64,000 nucleotides of DNA from Starkeya sp. ORNL1 (lineage in GTDB: Bacteria > Pseudomonadota > Alphaproteobacteria > Rhizobiales > Xanthobacteraceae): NCBI RefSeq assembly GCF_012971745.1, contig NZ_CP048834.1, forward strand, positions 4,907,001 to 4,971,000. The letters run 5' to 3'. Below the pieces are notes generated by a model. That model made no database searches. It was not told where the DNA came from and saw only the letters and a program-made list of their open reading frames with translations. Of this stretch, positions 8,873-16,682 are shown piece after piece. The position numbers and the translations under genes are program-made. Numbering within the stretch: position 1 is the first letter of the stretch; each line of letters starts with the position of its first letter.

Positions 8873-9803
8873 TCTTGTACACCATGGTTTCTTCGCTGAC
8901 GTGCTCGCCGAGCAGGCCGGCCGGACGGAACAGCAGGATCAGCACCAGCACCGAGAAGGCGAAGATGTCGCGATACTCGGTGCCTATGAGCCCGCCGGTC
9001 AGCACCGGCATCCAGGCCGTGGCGAAGGTCTCGATGGCGCCGAGCAGGAAGCCGCCCAGCACCGCGCCGGGGATCGAGCCGATGCCGCCGAGGATGGCCG
9101 CGGTGAAGGCCTTCATGCCGATGACGAAACCCATGGTGAAGGTGGCGACACCGTAGAAGGACGAATAGAGGATGCCGGCGACGGCGCCGAGGCCGGGGCC
9201 GATGAAGAAGATCAGCGAGATAGCGGTGTTGGGATTGATGCCGACCAGCGAGGCGGTCTCGGCATTCTCGGCGACGGCGCGGATGCGCACGCCGAGATTG
9301 GTGCGGTTCACGAACAGCTCCAGCCCGATCATCAGCAGCACCGCCACCGCGAAGATGGTGATCTGCTTGTAGGTGACGATGGCGCCGAAGAAATCGACGG
9401 ACCCGCTCGGCAGGAAGGAGGGGTAGATCCGCGGCCGCCGGCCGGCGAGCAGCATGACGGCGTTCTGGATCACCACCGCCATGCCGAGCGCGGACAGCAT
9501 GGGCGCGAGGCGCGAGGTGCGGCGCAGCGGGCGGTAGGCGACGATCTCGATGCTGACACCAAGCAGGCCAATGGCGACGAAGGTGATGAGCCCGACAAGT
9601 ATGCCGCCGAGCGGGTGGCCGGTGACGCCGAGCGCTCCGGCGAGCGCGAGGCCGATGAAGGCGCCCGCGGTGAACAGCTCGCTATGGGCGAAATTGATGA
9701 GGCGCAGCACGCCATAGACCATGGTGTAGCCGAGCGCGATCAAGGCGTAGATCGAGCCGACGGTCAGCGCATTGATGGTCTGCTGCAATATCAGGGAGCC
9801 CAT
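8862..9803 (-). CDS. livH: Branched-chain amino-acid type ABC transporter permease LivH
   Basis: Inner-membrane permease of 313 residues. The N-terminus shows the LivH pattern GSIYALIALGYTMVYGV then LINFAHSE, and GINPNTAISL with KAFTAAILGGIGS appears later, all family signatures. About eight transmembrane segments are visible. It is separated from the upstream livJ gene by 126 bp containing a strong hairpin, while livH-livM-livG-livF are tightly overlapped. Confidence 0.93.
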   Translation of the reverse strand: MGSLILQQTINALTVGSIYALIALGYTMVYGVLRLINFAHSELFTAGAFIGLALAGALGVTGHPLGGILVGLITFVAIGLLGVSIEIVAYRPLRRTSRLAPMLSALGMAVVIQNAVMLLAGRRPRIYPSFLPSGSVDFFGAIVTYKQITIFAVAVLLMIGLELFVNRTNLGVRIRAVAENAETASLVGINPNTAISLIFFIGPGLGAVAGILYSSFYGVATFTMGFVIGMKAFTAAILGGIGSIPGAVLGGFLLGAIETFATAWMPVLTGGLIGTEYRDIFAFSVLVLILLFRPAGLLGEHVSEETMVYKSDF

Positions 9804-9886
9804 CGGCAGCCCTCTCTTGTTGGCCGGAGTGGGGAAAATTCTTCCGCGGCATCGGCCGAGGCACGCAAGTCAGGATTGGGCCGCTC

Positions 9887-9911
9887 GCCCGGCGGGTATG
9901 GCCCGCCGGGC
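9887..9911 (-). other. Intercistronic stem-loop between livJ and livH
   Basis: GCCCGGCGGG and CCCGCCGGGC form a perfect 10-bp stem with a 5-base loop. No T-run follows on the minus strand, so it is more likely a 3'-end stabiliser or partial attenuator than a full terminator. It lies just after the binding-protein gene, where such hairpins usually raise binding-protein mRNA relative to the membrane genes. Confidence 0.6.
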
Positions 9912-9929
9912 ACGGCCATCATGCAGCTC

Positions 9930-11036
9930 TCATTTCACCAGCGAGAACTTGTCGCCCTTGACCGCATAAAGGAAGAGGAAAGGCTTCTTCAGTTCGCCTT
10001 CCGGCGTGAAGGCGACATGGCCGACAATGCCGTCGAAGTCGCTCTTGGCGATCTCGGCGATGATGCCGGCGCGGGTCAGCGGGGTCGGCGCCTTCTTCAT
10101 CGCCTCGATGATGATGTTGGCCTCGACATAGCCATAGGCGGAGTAGGGGCCCGGCTCTTCGCCGAAGGCGGCCTTGTAGTCGGCGGCGAACTTCTGCAGC
10201 GCCGGCGAGGAATCATAGGGCGGGGCCTGGAAGGAGACGACTGCGCCTTCCGAGGCCGGGCCGGCGCCGGCGATGAAGTCCGGGGTGAAGGCGGAGTCGG
10301 CGGCGAAGAAGGTGCCCTTCAGCCCGAATTCGCGGGCCTGCTTCACGAACAGGCCGACCGCCGGCATGACGCCGCCGAAATAGATGACGTCGGGATTCTC
10401 GCCGCGGATGCTGGTCAGCAGCGCGCTGAAGTCGACGTCGGTCTGCGCGATGCCGGAGAACGACGTCACCTTGCCGCCGCCCTTGGTGAAGTTGTCGCGG
10501 AACACTTCGGCGACGCCCTGGCCGAAGGCCTGCTTGTCATGAATGATGGCGGCGGTCTTCGCCTTCAGCGTGGTCAGCGCATATTCGGCCGGCGCCGCGC
10601 CCTGCGAGAGGTCGTTGGCGATCGGGCGGAACAGGTTCTTGTAGCCGGACTTCGTGACCTTCGGGTTCGAGGCGTTGGTCACCTGCGGCATGCCGCAACG
10701 GTTGTAGACGTCCGACGAGGGAATGGTGACGCCGCTGTTGAAGTTGGCGACGACGCCGAGGATATCCTTGTTGTCGCAATGCTTCTGCGCGATCAGCGTG
10801 CCCTGCTTGGGGTCGCCGCCATCGTCGTCGCGCTGCAGCACGAGCTTCTGGCCCTGCACGCCGCCGGCAGCATTGGCCTGGCGGACCGCGAGTTCCATGC
10901 CGTTCTGCCAGGTGGTGCCGAACAGCGCCTCGGCATTGCTGGTGGGACCGGCTGAGCCGATGACGATGTCGGCGCGGGCGGCGCCGGTCAGCGCGGCAAG
11001 CGCTGCGGCGGCGAAGAGAAGCGATCTTGTCTTCAT
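9930..11036 (-). CDS. Branched-chain amino-acid type ABC transporter substrate-binding protein
   Basis: Periplasmic leucine-binding-protein-like receptor (Peripla_BP_6), 368 residues. It has a Sec signal peptide of about 22 residues ending AARA. Characteristic segments include NGMELAVRQANAAGG, GVVANFNSGVTIPSS, NASNPKVTKSGY, FRPIANDLSQG, and VIYFGGVMPAVGLFVKQ. LivJ-type receptors in alphaproteobacteria bind diverse amino and aromatic acids, so the ligand is uncertain. The divergent operon encodes amino/imino-acid enzymes, so an amino- or imino-acid-like ligand is a reasonable inference. It lies 79 bp downstream of a GntR gene on the same strand. Confidence 0.9.
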   Translation of the reverse strand: MKTRSLLFAAAALAALTGAARADIVIGSAGPTSNAEALFGTTWQNGMELAVRQANAAGGVQGQKLVLQRDDDGGDPKQGTLIAQKHCDNKDILGVVANFNSGVTIPSSDVYNRCGMPQVTNASNPKVTKSGYKNLFRPIANDLSQGAAPAEYALTTLKAKTAAIIHDKQAFGQGVAEVFRDNFTKGGGKVTSFSGIAQTDVDFSALLTSIRGENPDVIYFGGVMPAVGLFVKQAREFGLKGTFFAADSAFTPDFIAGAGPASEGAVVSFQAPPYDSSPALQKFAADYKAAFGEEPGPYSAYGYVEANIIIEAMKKAPTPLTRAGIIAEIAKSDFDGIVGHVAFTPEGELKKPFLFLYAVKGDKFSLVK

Positions 11037-11056
11037 GCTAGTCCCCTCTGTTTTTC

Positions 11057-11073
11057 CGGCCCGTTGCGGGCCG
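11057..11073. other. GC stem-loop in the livJ leader
   Basis: CGGCCCG and CGGGCCG pair across a 3-base loop between the GntR gene and livJ. On the minus strand it is followed by an A-run, not a T-run, so it does not look like an intrinsic terminator of the GntR transcript. It may shape the livJ leader. Function is not established. Confidence 0.35.
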
Positions 11074-11115
11074 ATGTTTTGATCGGGGTGCCAACATGTG
11101 CCGGCATCCCGGGCT

Positions 11116-11790
11116 TCAGGCGATATCCTTCACCTTTGCGTGGCGGCCCTCGGCCAGCGACGCGATGAGGTTGCGGGAGACTCGCTGAATGTGGGCGCGC
11201 AGCGTGTCGACGCCGCGCCTGGTGTCGCGCAGCCGCGCGAAGGCGGTCAGCGCCTGGTGGTCGGCAAGCTCGCGCTCGACGTCTTCCTCGACCGCGATCT
11301 GCAAATTCACGTAGCGATTGGCGTTGTCGTGGACGGTACGCAGCAGGCGGAGCGCGATGGTGTTGCCGCTGGGGCGATAGAGCGCCTCATGGAAGCGCCA
11401 GTTCAACTCGCCCCAGTTCTCGACGCTGCCGGTGCTCATGGCCTCCTCGGTCACGCGCTCGGCGAGCGCGAAATCCGCCTCGACCATGCGCGGTATGGCG
11501 GCCTCGAACAGCCAGGTCTCCAGCCGCAGCCGGATCTCGAAAAGCTCCTCGATCTCCTCCAGCGACAGCGAGGACACCACGGTGCCCTTGTGCAGTTCGG
11601 AGACGACGAGGCCTTCCGCCTCGAGCTGGCGGATCGCCTCCCGCAGCGGGACGCGGGAGACGCCCAGCTCGGCGGCGAGCCGCTCCTGGCGCAGCGGCGC
11701 ACCTTCCGCCAACTGTCCGGTGATGATCTGGCGCCGCAGCTCGGTGACGATCTGGTCGGTCAGCGACTGGCGTCCGATCTTGGCAGTCAT
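11116..11790 (-). CDS. GntR family transcriptional regulator (FCD/FadR subfamily)
   Basis: Regulator of 224 residues. The winged HTH spans about residues 8-70 (QIVTELRRQIITGQL, GVSRVPLREAIRQLEAEGLV, HKGTVVSSLS), followed by an FCD domain (EIEELFEIRLRLETWLFEAAI, NWRFHEALYR, HQALTAF). ATG 11790 with GGAG eight bases upstream is preferred over a start 14 codons earlier, which would sit in the palindromic operator. It may head the leftward Liv operon, and it faces the cupin-to-proline-racemase operon. The repeated TGAATA...TATTCA sites between the two operons are its likely binding sites. Confidence 0.88.
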   Translation of the reverse strand: MTAKIGRQSLTDQIVTELRRQIITGQLAEGAPLRQERLAAELGVSRVPLREAIRQLEAEGLVVSELHKGTVVSSLSLEEIEELFEIRLRLETWLFEAAIPRMVEADFALAERVTEEAMSTGSVENWGELNWRFHEALYRPSGNTIALRLLRTVHDNANRYVNLQIAVEEDVERELADHQALTAFARLRDTRRGVDTLRAHIQRVSRNLIASLAEGRHAKVKDIA

Positions 11791-11804
11791 GCTCTTCGCT
11801 CCAT

Positions 11805-11825
11805 AATTGAATACGATATTCAATT
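11805..11825. promoter_or_regulatory. Probable GntR operator 1 (21-bp palindrome)
   Basis: Arms AATTGAATA and TATTCAATT are separated by CGA, a perfect 9-3-9 inverted repeat just upstream of the GntR start at 11790. The same core recurs at 11916-11932. Spacing and symmetry fit a FadR-type dimer site. Binding by the adjacent regulator is inferred. Confidence 0.65.
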
Positions 11826-11840
11826 GATGCATCTCAACAA

Positions 11841-11887
11841 GCGTAAATTTTAGGCTATATGCACGCGAATGAGCCTAAATTTTAGCC
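11841..11887. promoter_or_regulatory. Direct repeat of a 15-bp AT-rich motif in the divergent promoter region
   Basis: GCGTAAATTTTAGGC (11841-11855) and GCCTAAATTTTAGCC (11873-11887) agree at 13 of 15 positions and start 32 bp apart, about three helical turns. Each copy is itself nearly symmetric. They lie between the two palindromic operators and stand out from the GC-rich background. They may be a second regulator's site or part of the promoter. Confidence 0.5.
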
Positions 11888-11915
11888 TTTTCCTTGTTCT
11901 GTGGTGGAGCTAGGC

Positions 11916-11932
11916 TGAATATTGTATTCAAT
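11916..11932. promoter_or_regulatory. Probable GntR operator 2
   Basis: TGAATA-TTG-TATTCA, with the right arm extended by AT as in operator 1, lies 39 bp upstream of the cupin start at 11971. Its centre is about 108 bp from operator 1, compatible with bridging by one regulator to control both divergent operons. Confidence 0.6.
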
Positions 11933-11970
11933 CCTGCGCTCCTGGGGCGTTGCGAATCGACGAGGCAGAC

Positions 11971-12495
11971 ATGGCTGAGCAGACACAACAGGCCTCCGCG
12001 TTCGGCGAGGTTTTGATCAAGCAGCCCGGCACCGCAACGAGCTATTGGCAGCCGGTGCCTGCCAACGGCCATATCGAGGTGATCTTCGCGCCGGAATCCG
12101 TGCGCATGGAGCACCCTATCGGATTCGGCACCCAGACGGTCCCGCCCGGCGGCTATGTGCGCGAGCACGCCCATGACCGCAACGAGGAGGTGATTTTCGT
12201 CGTCACAGGCACGGGCCGTGCCGTGATCGACGGGGAGAACCATCCGATGCAGCCGGGCTCCGCCTTCTTCATCGGCAAGAACCGCCGGCACATGTTCATC
12301 AATGAAGGCAGCGAGGACATCACCTGGACCTGGCTGATCGTGCCGAACGGCCTTGAGGACTTCTTCCGCCTCATCGGCCGCCCGCGCGCCGAGGATGAGC
12401 CGACCCCGGCACCTTTCCCGCGGCCTGAGAACGTCCTGCAGATCGAGCGCGACACCGTCTTCGCCGCACAGCCGGCGGACCAGCGCAAGCCCTGA
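11971..12495 (+). CDS. Cupin-domain protein
   Basis: Single-domain cupin of 174 residues. Cupin motif 1 is visible as VREHAHDRNEEVIFVVTG (two His and a Glu as metal ligands) and motif 2 as GSAFFIGKNRRHMFIN with the second His. The family includes dioxygenases, isomerases and binding proteins, so the reaction is open. ATG 11971 with GAGG upstream is preferred to an in-frame TTG seven codons earlier. First gene of the rightward catabolic operon under the double GntR operators. Confidence 0.8.
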   Translation: MAEQTQQASAFGEVLIKQPGTATSYWQPVPANGHIEVIFAPESVRMEHPIGFGTQTVPPGGYVREHAHDRNEEVIFVVTGTGRAVIDGENHPMQPGSAFFIGKNRRHMFINEGSEDITWTWLIVPNGLEDFFRLIGRPRAEDEPTPAPFPRPENVLQIERDTVFAAQPADQRKP

Positions 12496-12538
12496 GCCGC
12501 ACAATGGGCCGGGACAGTCAGTGAATTTGAGGCACAGC

Positions 12539-13291
12539 ATGCGCTTGGCAGACAAGGTTGCGATCATCACCGGTTCGGCGGCGGGGATCGGCGCCGCAGC
12601 GGCGGAAATTTTCGTTCGCGAGGGAGCAAAAGTTCTGCTCGCCGACCGCAATGGTGAGGGCGCGGAGCAACTCGCCGCGCGGCTCGGCCCACAGGCGGCG
12701 GCGTTCCAGGTGGACGTCAGCTCCAGCGCAGAGGTCAAGGCCATGGTCGAGGCCGCGGTGGCGCGGTTCGGCCGCCTCGACATCCTGGTCAATAATGCCG
12801 GCTACGGCATTCCCGGCACCGTGGTGAACACCGATGAGGCCGACTGGGATGCGCTGATGGCGGTGAACCTCAAGGGCGTGTTCCTGTGCTGCAAGCACGC
12901 CATTCCGGTCATGGCCGGGCAGGGCGGCGGCACCATCGTCAACACCGCGTCGAATGTCGCCACCGTCGGCATCTTCGATCGCGCCGCCTATGTCGCCTCC
13001 AAGGGCGGGGTGGCGGCGCTGACCAAGGCGATGGCGCTCGACCATGCCGAGCAGAATATCCGGGTGAACTGCGTGGCGCCCGGCGTCACCTGGTCGAGCT
13101 ATTTCGAGAAGATGGTGGCCGAGCATCCCGACCCCGAGACCTTCAAGGCCAAGCTGAAGGCGCGTTCGCCGATCAATCGCTGGGCCGAGCCTATCGAGAT
13201 CGCCAACGCCATTCTCTGGCTCGCTTCCGACGAGGCTTCCTTCGCCACCGGCGCGATGTTCACCGTCGATGGCGGCATGTCGGCCTGGTGA
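12539..13291 (+). CDS. SDR family oxidoreductase
   Basis: Short-chain dehydrogenase of 250 residues. It has TGSAAGIG (residues about 11-18), an acidic residue after strand 2 (LADRNGEG) suggesting NAD(H), NNAGYG, the catalytic Ser region NTASNVAT, and the YVASK Tyr-x3-Lys pair. FTVDGGMSAW at the C-terminus is typical. Its stop overlaps the start of the NadX-like gene by one base, so the two are coupled. Substrate is unknown. Confidence 0.87.
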   Translation: MRLADKVAIITGSAAGIGAAAAEIFVREGAKVLLADRNGEGAEQLAARLGPQAAAFQVDVSSSAEVKAMVEAAVARFGRLDILVNNAGYGIPGTVVNTDEADWDALMAVNLKGVFLCCKHAIPVMAGQGGGTIVNTASNVATVGIFDRAAYVASKGGVAALTKAMALDHAEQNIRVNCVAPGVTWSSYFEKMVAEHPDPETFKAKLKARSPINRWAEPIEIANAILWLASDEASFATGAMFTVDGGMSAW

Positions 13292-14088
13292 TGGAGATGG
13301 CCGCGCACCAGCATGTCGGACTGATCGGTTACGGCGCCATCGGCCGCGACCTGCATGCGCGGCTGGCCCTTGATCCGCGATACCGCTTCACCATCCTGCT
13401 GCGCGAGGCGGCGGATGCCGTCGCCGGGCGTGAGACCACCACCGTTCGCACGCTCGACGAACTGATCGCTGCCAAGCCCGACCTCGTTGTGGAAGCCGCC
13501 GGACAGGGCGCGGTGGCCGAACTGGTCCCCGCGTTGCTGGAGGCCGGCATCAATGTGGTGGCGGTGTCGAGCGGGGCGCTGGGGGATAGCGAACTGCTCG
13601 GGCGGCTGACCCGCATCGCGCAGAAGAGTGGCGCGCGGCTTACCGTTCCGCCCGGCGCCATAGGCGGGCTGGATTATCTCGCTGCCCTGCACGGCGCGGA
13701 GGGTGCGCGCGTGCGCTACACCTCGCGCAAGCCGGTCGCCGCCTGGGCGGATGAGTTGCGCGAGATCGGGCAGGATCCCGCGGCGCTCCAGGGCGAAGTC
13801 GTGCTGTTCGAAGGCAGTCCGGCCGAGGCGGCACGGCGCTACCCGCGCAACCTCAATGCCGGCCTCACCGTGGCGCTGGCCGCGGGCCATGAGCGCACCA
13901 TTGTGCGCGTGGTCGCCGATCCCTCGGTCATGCGCAACACCCATGAGATCGCAGTCGAGAGCCCGGTCGGCGAGGCCTTCATGAGCTTCGCCAATCTGCC
14001 CTCGCTCTCCAATCCGAAGACCTCCGCACTCACCGCGCTCAGCCTCGCAGCCGTCGTGCGCCGGCATTTCGATCCCGTCATCATCTGA
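13291..14088 (+). CDS. Aspartate dehydrogenase (NadX-like)
   Basis: NAD(P)-dependent amino-acid dehydrogenase of 265 residues in the L-aspartate dehydrogenase family. The N-terminal Rossmann motif GLIGYGAIGRD is at about 10-20. The middle part SGARLTVPPGAIGGLDYL and the C-terminal domain with NLNAGLTVALA, VVADPSVMRNTHEI (conserved His) and PSLSNPKTSALTALS match aspartate dehydrogenases. These convert L-aspartate and relatives to the oxo acid and ammonia. No nadA/nadC genes are nearby, so a catabolic rather than NAD-biosynthetic role is likely. Proximity to a glutamate-mutase-like enzyme makes 3-substituted aspartates possible substrates (inference). Confidence 0.82.
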   Translation: MEMAAHQHVGLIGYGAIGRDLHARLALDPRYRFTILLREAADAVAGRETTTVRTLDELIAAKPDLVVEAAGQGAVAELVPALLEAGINVVAVSSGALGDSELLGRLTRIAQKSGARLTVPPGAIGGLDYLAALHGAEGARVRYTSRKPVAAWADELREIGQDPAALQGEVVLFEGSPAEAARRYPRNLNAGLTVALAAGHERTIVRVVADPSVMRNTHEIAVESPVGEAFMSFANLPSLSNPKTSALTALSLAAVVRRHFDPVII

Positions 14089-14104
14089 GGAAGCCGCCTG
14101 CATC

Positions 14105-15331
14105 ATGTCGCGCATTCTCGTCGTCGGAGCCGGGATCATCGGCCTGTCCTGCGCCCGCTCGCTGCTGGCGGACGGGCACGAGGTGAGCGTGCTCGACCGT
14201 GACCCGGCGGGCGACAAGGCATCGTTCGGCAATGCCGGCGGTGTCGGCGTTACCGAGATCATCCCGGCCTCGGTGCCGGGCCTCGTCTGGAAGGTGCCGC
14301 GCTGGCTGTTCGATCCGCTGGGCCCGCTCTCGCTGCGCACCGCGCATCTGCCGAAGCTCGCCCCCTGGCTGGTGCGCTTCCTGCGCTCCGGTTCGTGGCC
14401 GGATGTCGAGCGCATCGCCGGTGCGCTCGCCGGGCTGTCGGCGCGCACCTATGAGGACATGCTGCCGCTGCTGGCGGAACTCGATCTGCTGGGCGACCTG
14501 CACCAGGTCGGGGCGCTTTGGGTCTATGAGACACGCGAGGGCTTCGAGGCGGATCGGCGCTTCTATGACCTGCGCCGCCGCTACGGCCTGGTCTTCGAGG
14601 AGATGAGTGGCGCGGAGGCTCGGGAGATGGAGCCGGCGCTCAGCGATGTGGTGCGCCACGCGCTGTTCACGCCGCAATGGTCACATGTCTCCGATCCCAA
14701 GCGCATCGTCGATCGGCTGCGGGTGAACCTCGAACAGCGCGGCGTGCCGATGCTCGCCGGCGAGATGGCTGCGCTCGCGGACGGCGCCGTGGTGACGAGC
14801 GCCGGCGCCCGCCTGCCGTTCGACCATCTGGTCATCGCCGCCGGCGCCTGGTCGGGCCGGCTGGCGAAGCTGGTCGGCGACCGCGCGCTGATCGAGAGCG
14901 AGCGCGGCTACAACACCACGCTGCCGAACCCCGGCGTCTCGCTCAGCTGCGAAGTGATCTTCGCCGAGCGCCAGTTCGTGGCGACGCCGCTCGACATGGG
15001 CCTGCGCATAGGTGGTGCCGCCGAGTTCGCCGGACTGGAAGCAAAGCCGAACTATGAGCGTAGCAAAGCTCTGGCCGAACTAGCCCGGCGCTATCTGCCC
15101 GGCTTGAGCATTGCTGGCGGCACGCGCTGGATGGGGCATCGTCCGACCACGCCGGACTCGCTTCCCGTCATCGGCCGCTCGCCGCGGCGCGGCAATGTCT
15201 TCTATGCCTTCGGCCACAGCCACACCGGCCTCACCTTCGGGCCGACCACGGGGCGGCTGATTGGCGAACTCGTCGCCGGGCGCACGCCTTGCGTCGATGT
15301 CGCGCCGTTCGGCATCGAGCGGTTCCAATAG
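14105..15331 (+). CDS. FAD-dependent D-amino-acid dehydrogenase/oxidase (DadA family)
   Basis: FAD oxidoreductase of the DAO superfamily, 408 residues. The dinucleotide-binding motif VGAGIIG is at 7-13, followed by an SFGNAGGV segment typical of DadA. C-terminal RWMGHRPTTPDSLPVIG and FAFGHSHTGLTFGP-like stretches close the FAD site. DadA-like enzymes oxidise D-amino acids or D-imino acids such as cis-4-hydroxy-D-proline, passing electrons to the respiratory chain. The following gene is a proline-racemase-family epimerase, the classic partner, so an L-to-D epimerisation then oxidation is likely. Confidence 0.87.
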   Translation: MSRILVVGAGIIGLSCARSLLADGHEVSVLDRDPAGDKASFGNAGGVGVTEIIPASVPGLVWKVPRWLFDPLGPLSLRTAHLPKLAPWLVRFLRSGSWPDVERIAGALAGLSARTYEDMLPLLAELDLLGDLHQVGALWVYETREGFEADRRFYDLRRRYGLVFEEMSGAEAREMEPALSDVVRHALFTPQWSHVSDPKRIVDRLRVNLEQRGVPMLAGEMAALADGAVVTSAGARLPFDHLVIAAGAWSGRLAKLVGDRALIESERGYNTTLPNPGVSLSCEVIFAERQFVATPLDMGLRIGGAAEFAGLEAKPNYERSKALAELARRYLPGLSIAGGTRWMGHRPTTPDSLPVIGRSPRRGNVFYAFGHSHTGLTFGPTTGRLIGELVAGRTPCVDVAPFGIERFQ

Positions 15332-15349
15332 ACAATGCAGGACATCGCC

Positions 15350-16351
15350 ATGAACCCGCATACCTTCCTCTGCATCGACGCCCATACCTGCGGCAATCCG
15401 GTGCGCGTGGTCGCCGGCGGCGCGCCGCAACTGCCGAATGTCAGCATGGCGGAGAAGCGGCAGATCTTCCTGCGCGACCATGACTGGGTGCGCAAGGCGC
15501 TGATGTTCGAGCCGCGCGGCCATGACGTGATGTCCGGCTCGATCCTCTATCCGCCCTCGCGCGAGGATTGCGAGCTCGGCGTGCTGTTCATCGAGACTTC
15601 CGGGTGCCTGCCGATGTGCGGCCACGGCACCATCGGCACGGTGACCGTCGCGCTGGAACAGGGCTTCGTCGTGCCGCGCACTGAAGGGCGCCTCGCGCTT
15701 GAAGTGCCGGCCGGCAAGGTCGAGGTCGAGTATCAGCGCAATGGCCGCTTCGTCGACCAGGTGCGGCTGTTCAATATTCCGAGCTATCTGCACGCCGCCG
15801 ACGTGGTCGTGGACGTGCCGGGCTTCGGCGAGCTGGTGGTCGATGTCTCCTATGGCGGCAATTACTACGCCATTGTCGAGCCGCAGAAGAACTGGGCCGG
15901 CCTCGACGCGACGAGCGCCGACGAGATCCTGAAATGGAGCCCGATCGTGCGCGCGGCGGTGCAGAAGGCGGTAGCGCCGGTGCATCCCGAGGATGCCCGT
16001 ATCAATGGCGTCAGCCATGTGATGTGGGCCGACGGGCCGAAGCATCCGGAGGCGCATGCCCGCAACGCCGTGTTCTATGGCGCCAAGGGCATCGACCGCT
16101 CGCCCTGCGGCACCGGCTCGTCCTCGCGCATGGCGCAGCGAGTCGCCAAGGGCTTGCTCAAGGTCGGTGACGACTTCGTGCATGAGAGCATCATCGGCAC
16201 GCTGTTCCATTGCCGGGTCGAGGGCACCGCCACGGTCGGCAACTATTCCGCTATCCTGCCGAGCATCGGCGGCTGGGCACGCGTGATCGGCAACAACACC
16301 ATCTATGTCGACGAGCGCGACCCGCTCGCCTTCGGCTTCCAGCTGGCGTGA
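15350..16351 (+). CDS. Proline racemase family epimerase (4-hydroxyproline 2-epimerase-like)
   Basis: Cofactor-independent epimerase of 333 residues. Both catalytic cysteines are present: Cys90 in MCGHGTIG and Cys253 in RSPCGTGSSSRMA. The two-Cys state is associated with racemase/epimerase rather than 3-hydroxyproline dehydratase activity. Other family segments are CIDAHTCGNPVRVV near the start and GIDRSPCGTG near the end. ATG 15350 (MNPHTF) was chosen; ATG 15335 is also open. It works on an imino or amino acid and feeds the adjacent DadA-like oxidase. A divergent paralogue is the last gene of the operon. Confidence 0.88.
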   Translation: MNPHTFLCIDAHTCGNPVRVVAGGAPQLPNVSMAEKRQIFLRDHDWVRKALMFEPRGHDVMSGSILYPPSREDCELGVLFIETSGCLPMCGHGTIGTVTVALEQGFVVPRTEGRLALEVPAGKVEVEYQRNGRFVDQVRLFNIPSYLHAADVVVDVPGFGELVVDVSYGGNYYAIVEPQKNWAGLDATSADEILKWSPIVRAAVQKAVAPVHPEDARINGVSHVMWADGPKHPEAHARNAVFYGAKGIDRSPCGTGSSSRMAQRVAKGLLKVGDDFVHESIIGTLFHCRVEGTATVGNYSAILPSIGGWARVIGNNTIYVDERDPLAFGFQLA

Positions 16352-16358
16352 GGCGGCG

Positions 16359-16673
16359 ATGATCCTCGAGGAACGCGACTACCACATCTTTCCCGGCCGG
16401 CTGGGGGATTTCCTCAAGGCCTATGAGACGCTCGGGCTCGACATCCAGAGGCGCTTTCTCGGCGAGTTCATCGGCCATTTCGTCACCGAGACCGGCGAGC
16501 TCAACCATGTGGTCGCACTCTGGCGCTATGAGAGCATGGCGGACCGCGAGGCGCGCCGGGCCCTCATGCTGGCGCACGAGCCCTGGCAGGACTACCTCGC
16601 CGCCATCAAGGGCATGATCCAGAGCCAGCAGACGCGCCTGCTCACCCCGACCTCGCTCTCGCCGATGCGCTGA
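16359..16673 (+). CDS. NIPSNAP family protein
   Basis: Small protein of 104 residues with the ferredoxin-like alpha/beta-barrel pattern of NIPSNAP/Dabb proteins: LEERDYHIFPGRLGDFLKAYE at the start, then GEFIGHFVTETGELNHVVALWRYESM, the typical family core. No catalytic residues are known for the family. It sits 7 bp after the epimerase and 9 bp before the mutase, so it is part of the pathway. It may act as an isomerase or accessory protein. Confidence 0.82.
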   Translation: MILEERDYHIFPGRLGDFLKAYETLGLDIQRRFLGEFIGHFVTETGELNHVVALWRYESMADREARRALMLAHEPWQDYLAAIKGMIQSQQTRLLTPTSLSPMR

Positions 16674-16682
16674 GGAGCCGAC

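Noticed and set aside
8901..10955. Open plus-strand frame of 684 codons opposite livH and livJ
   Set aside because: Composition is dominated by Asp, Gly, Arg, Gln and Ala as expected for the antisense of GC-rich genes; no domain can be seen, and the opposite strand holds clear genes.
11057..11073. Stem-loop after GntR as an intrinsic terminator
   Set aside because: The run following it on the minus strand is A, not T; kept only as a leader stem-loop.
15335..15349. Upstream ATG of the first epimerase as start
   Set aside because: Adds five residues not seen in the family; the ATG at 15350 leads directly into the conserved N-terminus.
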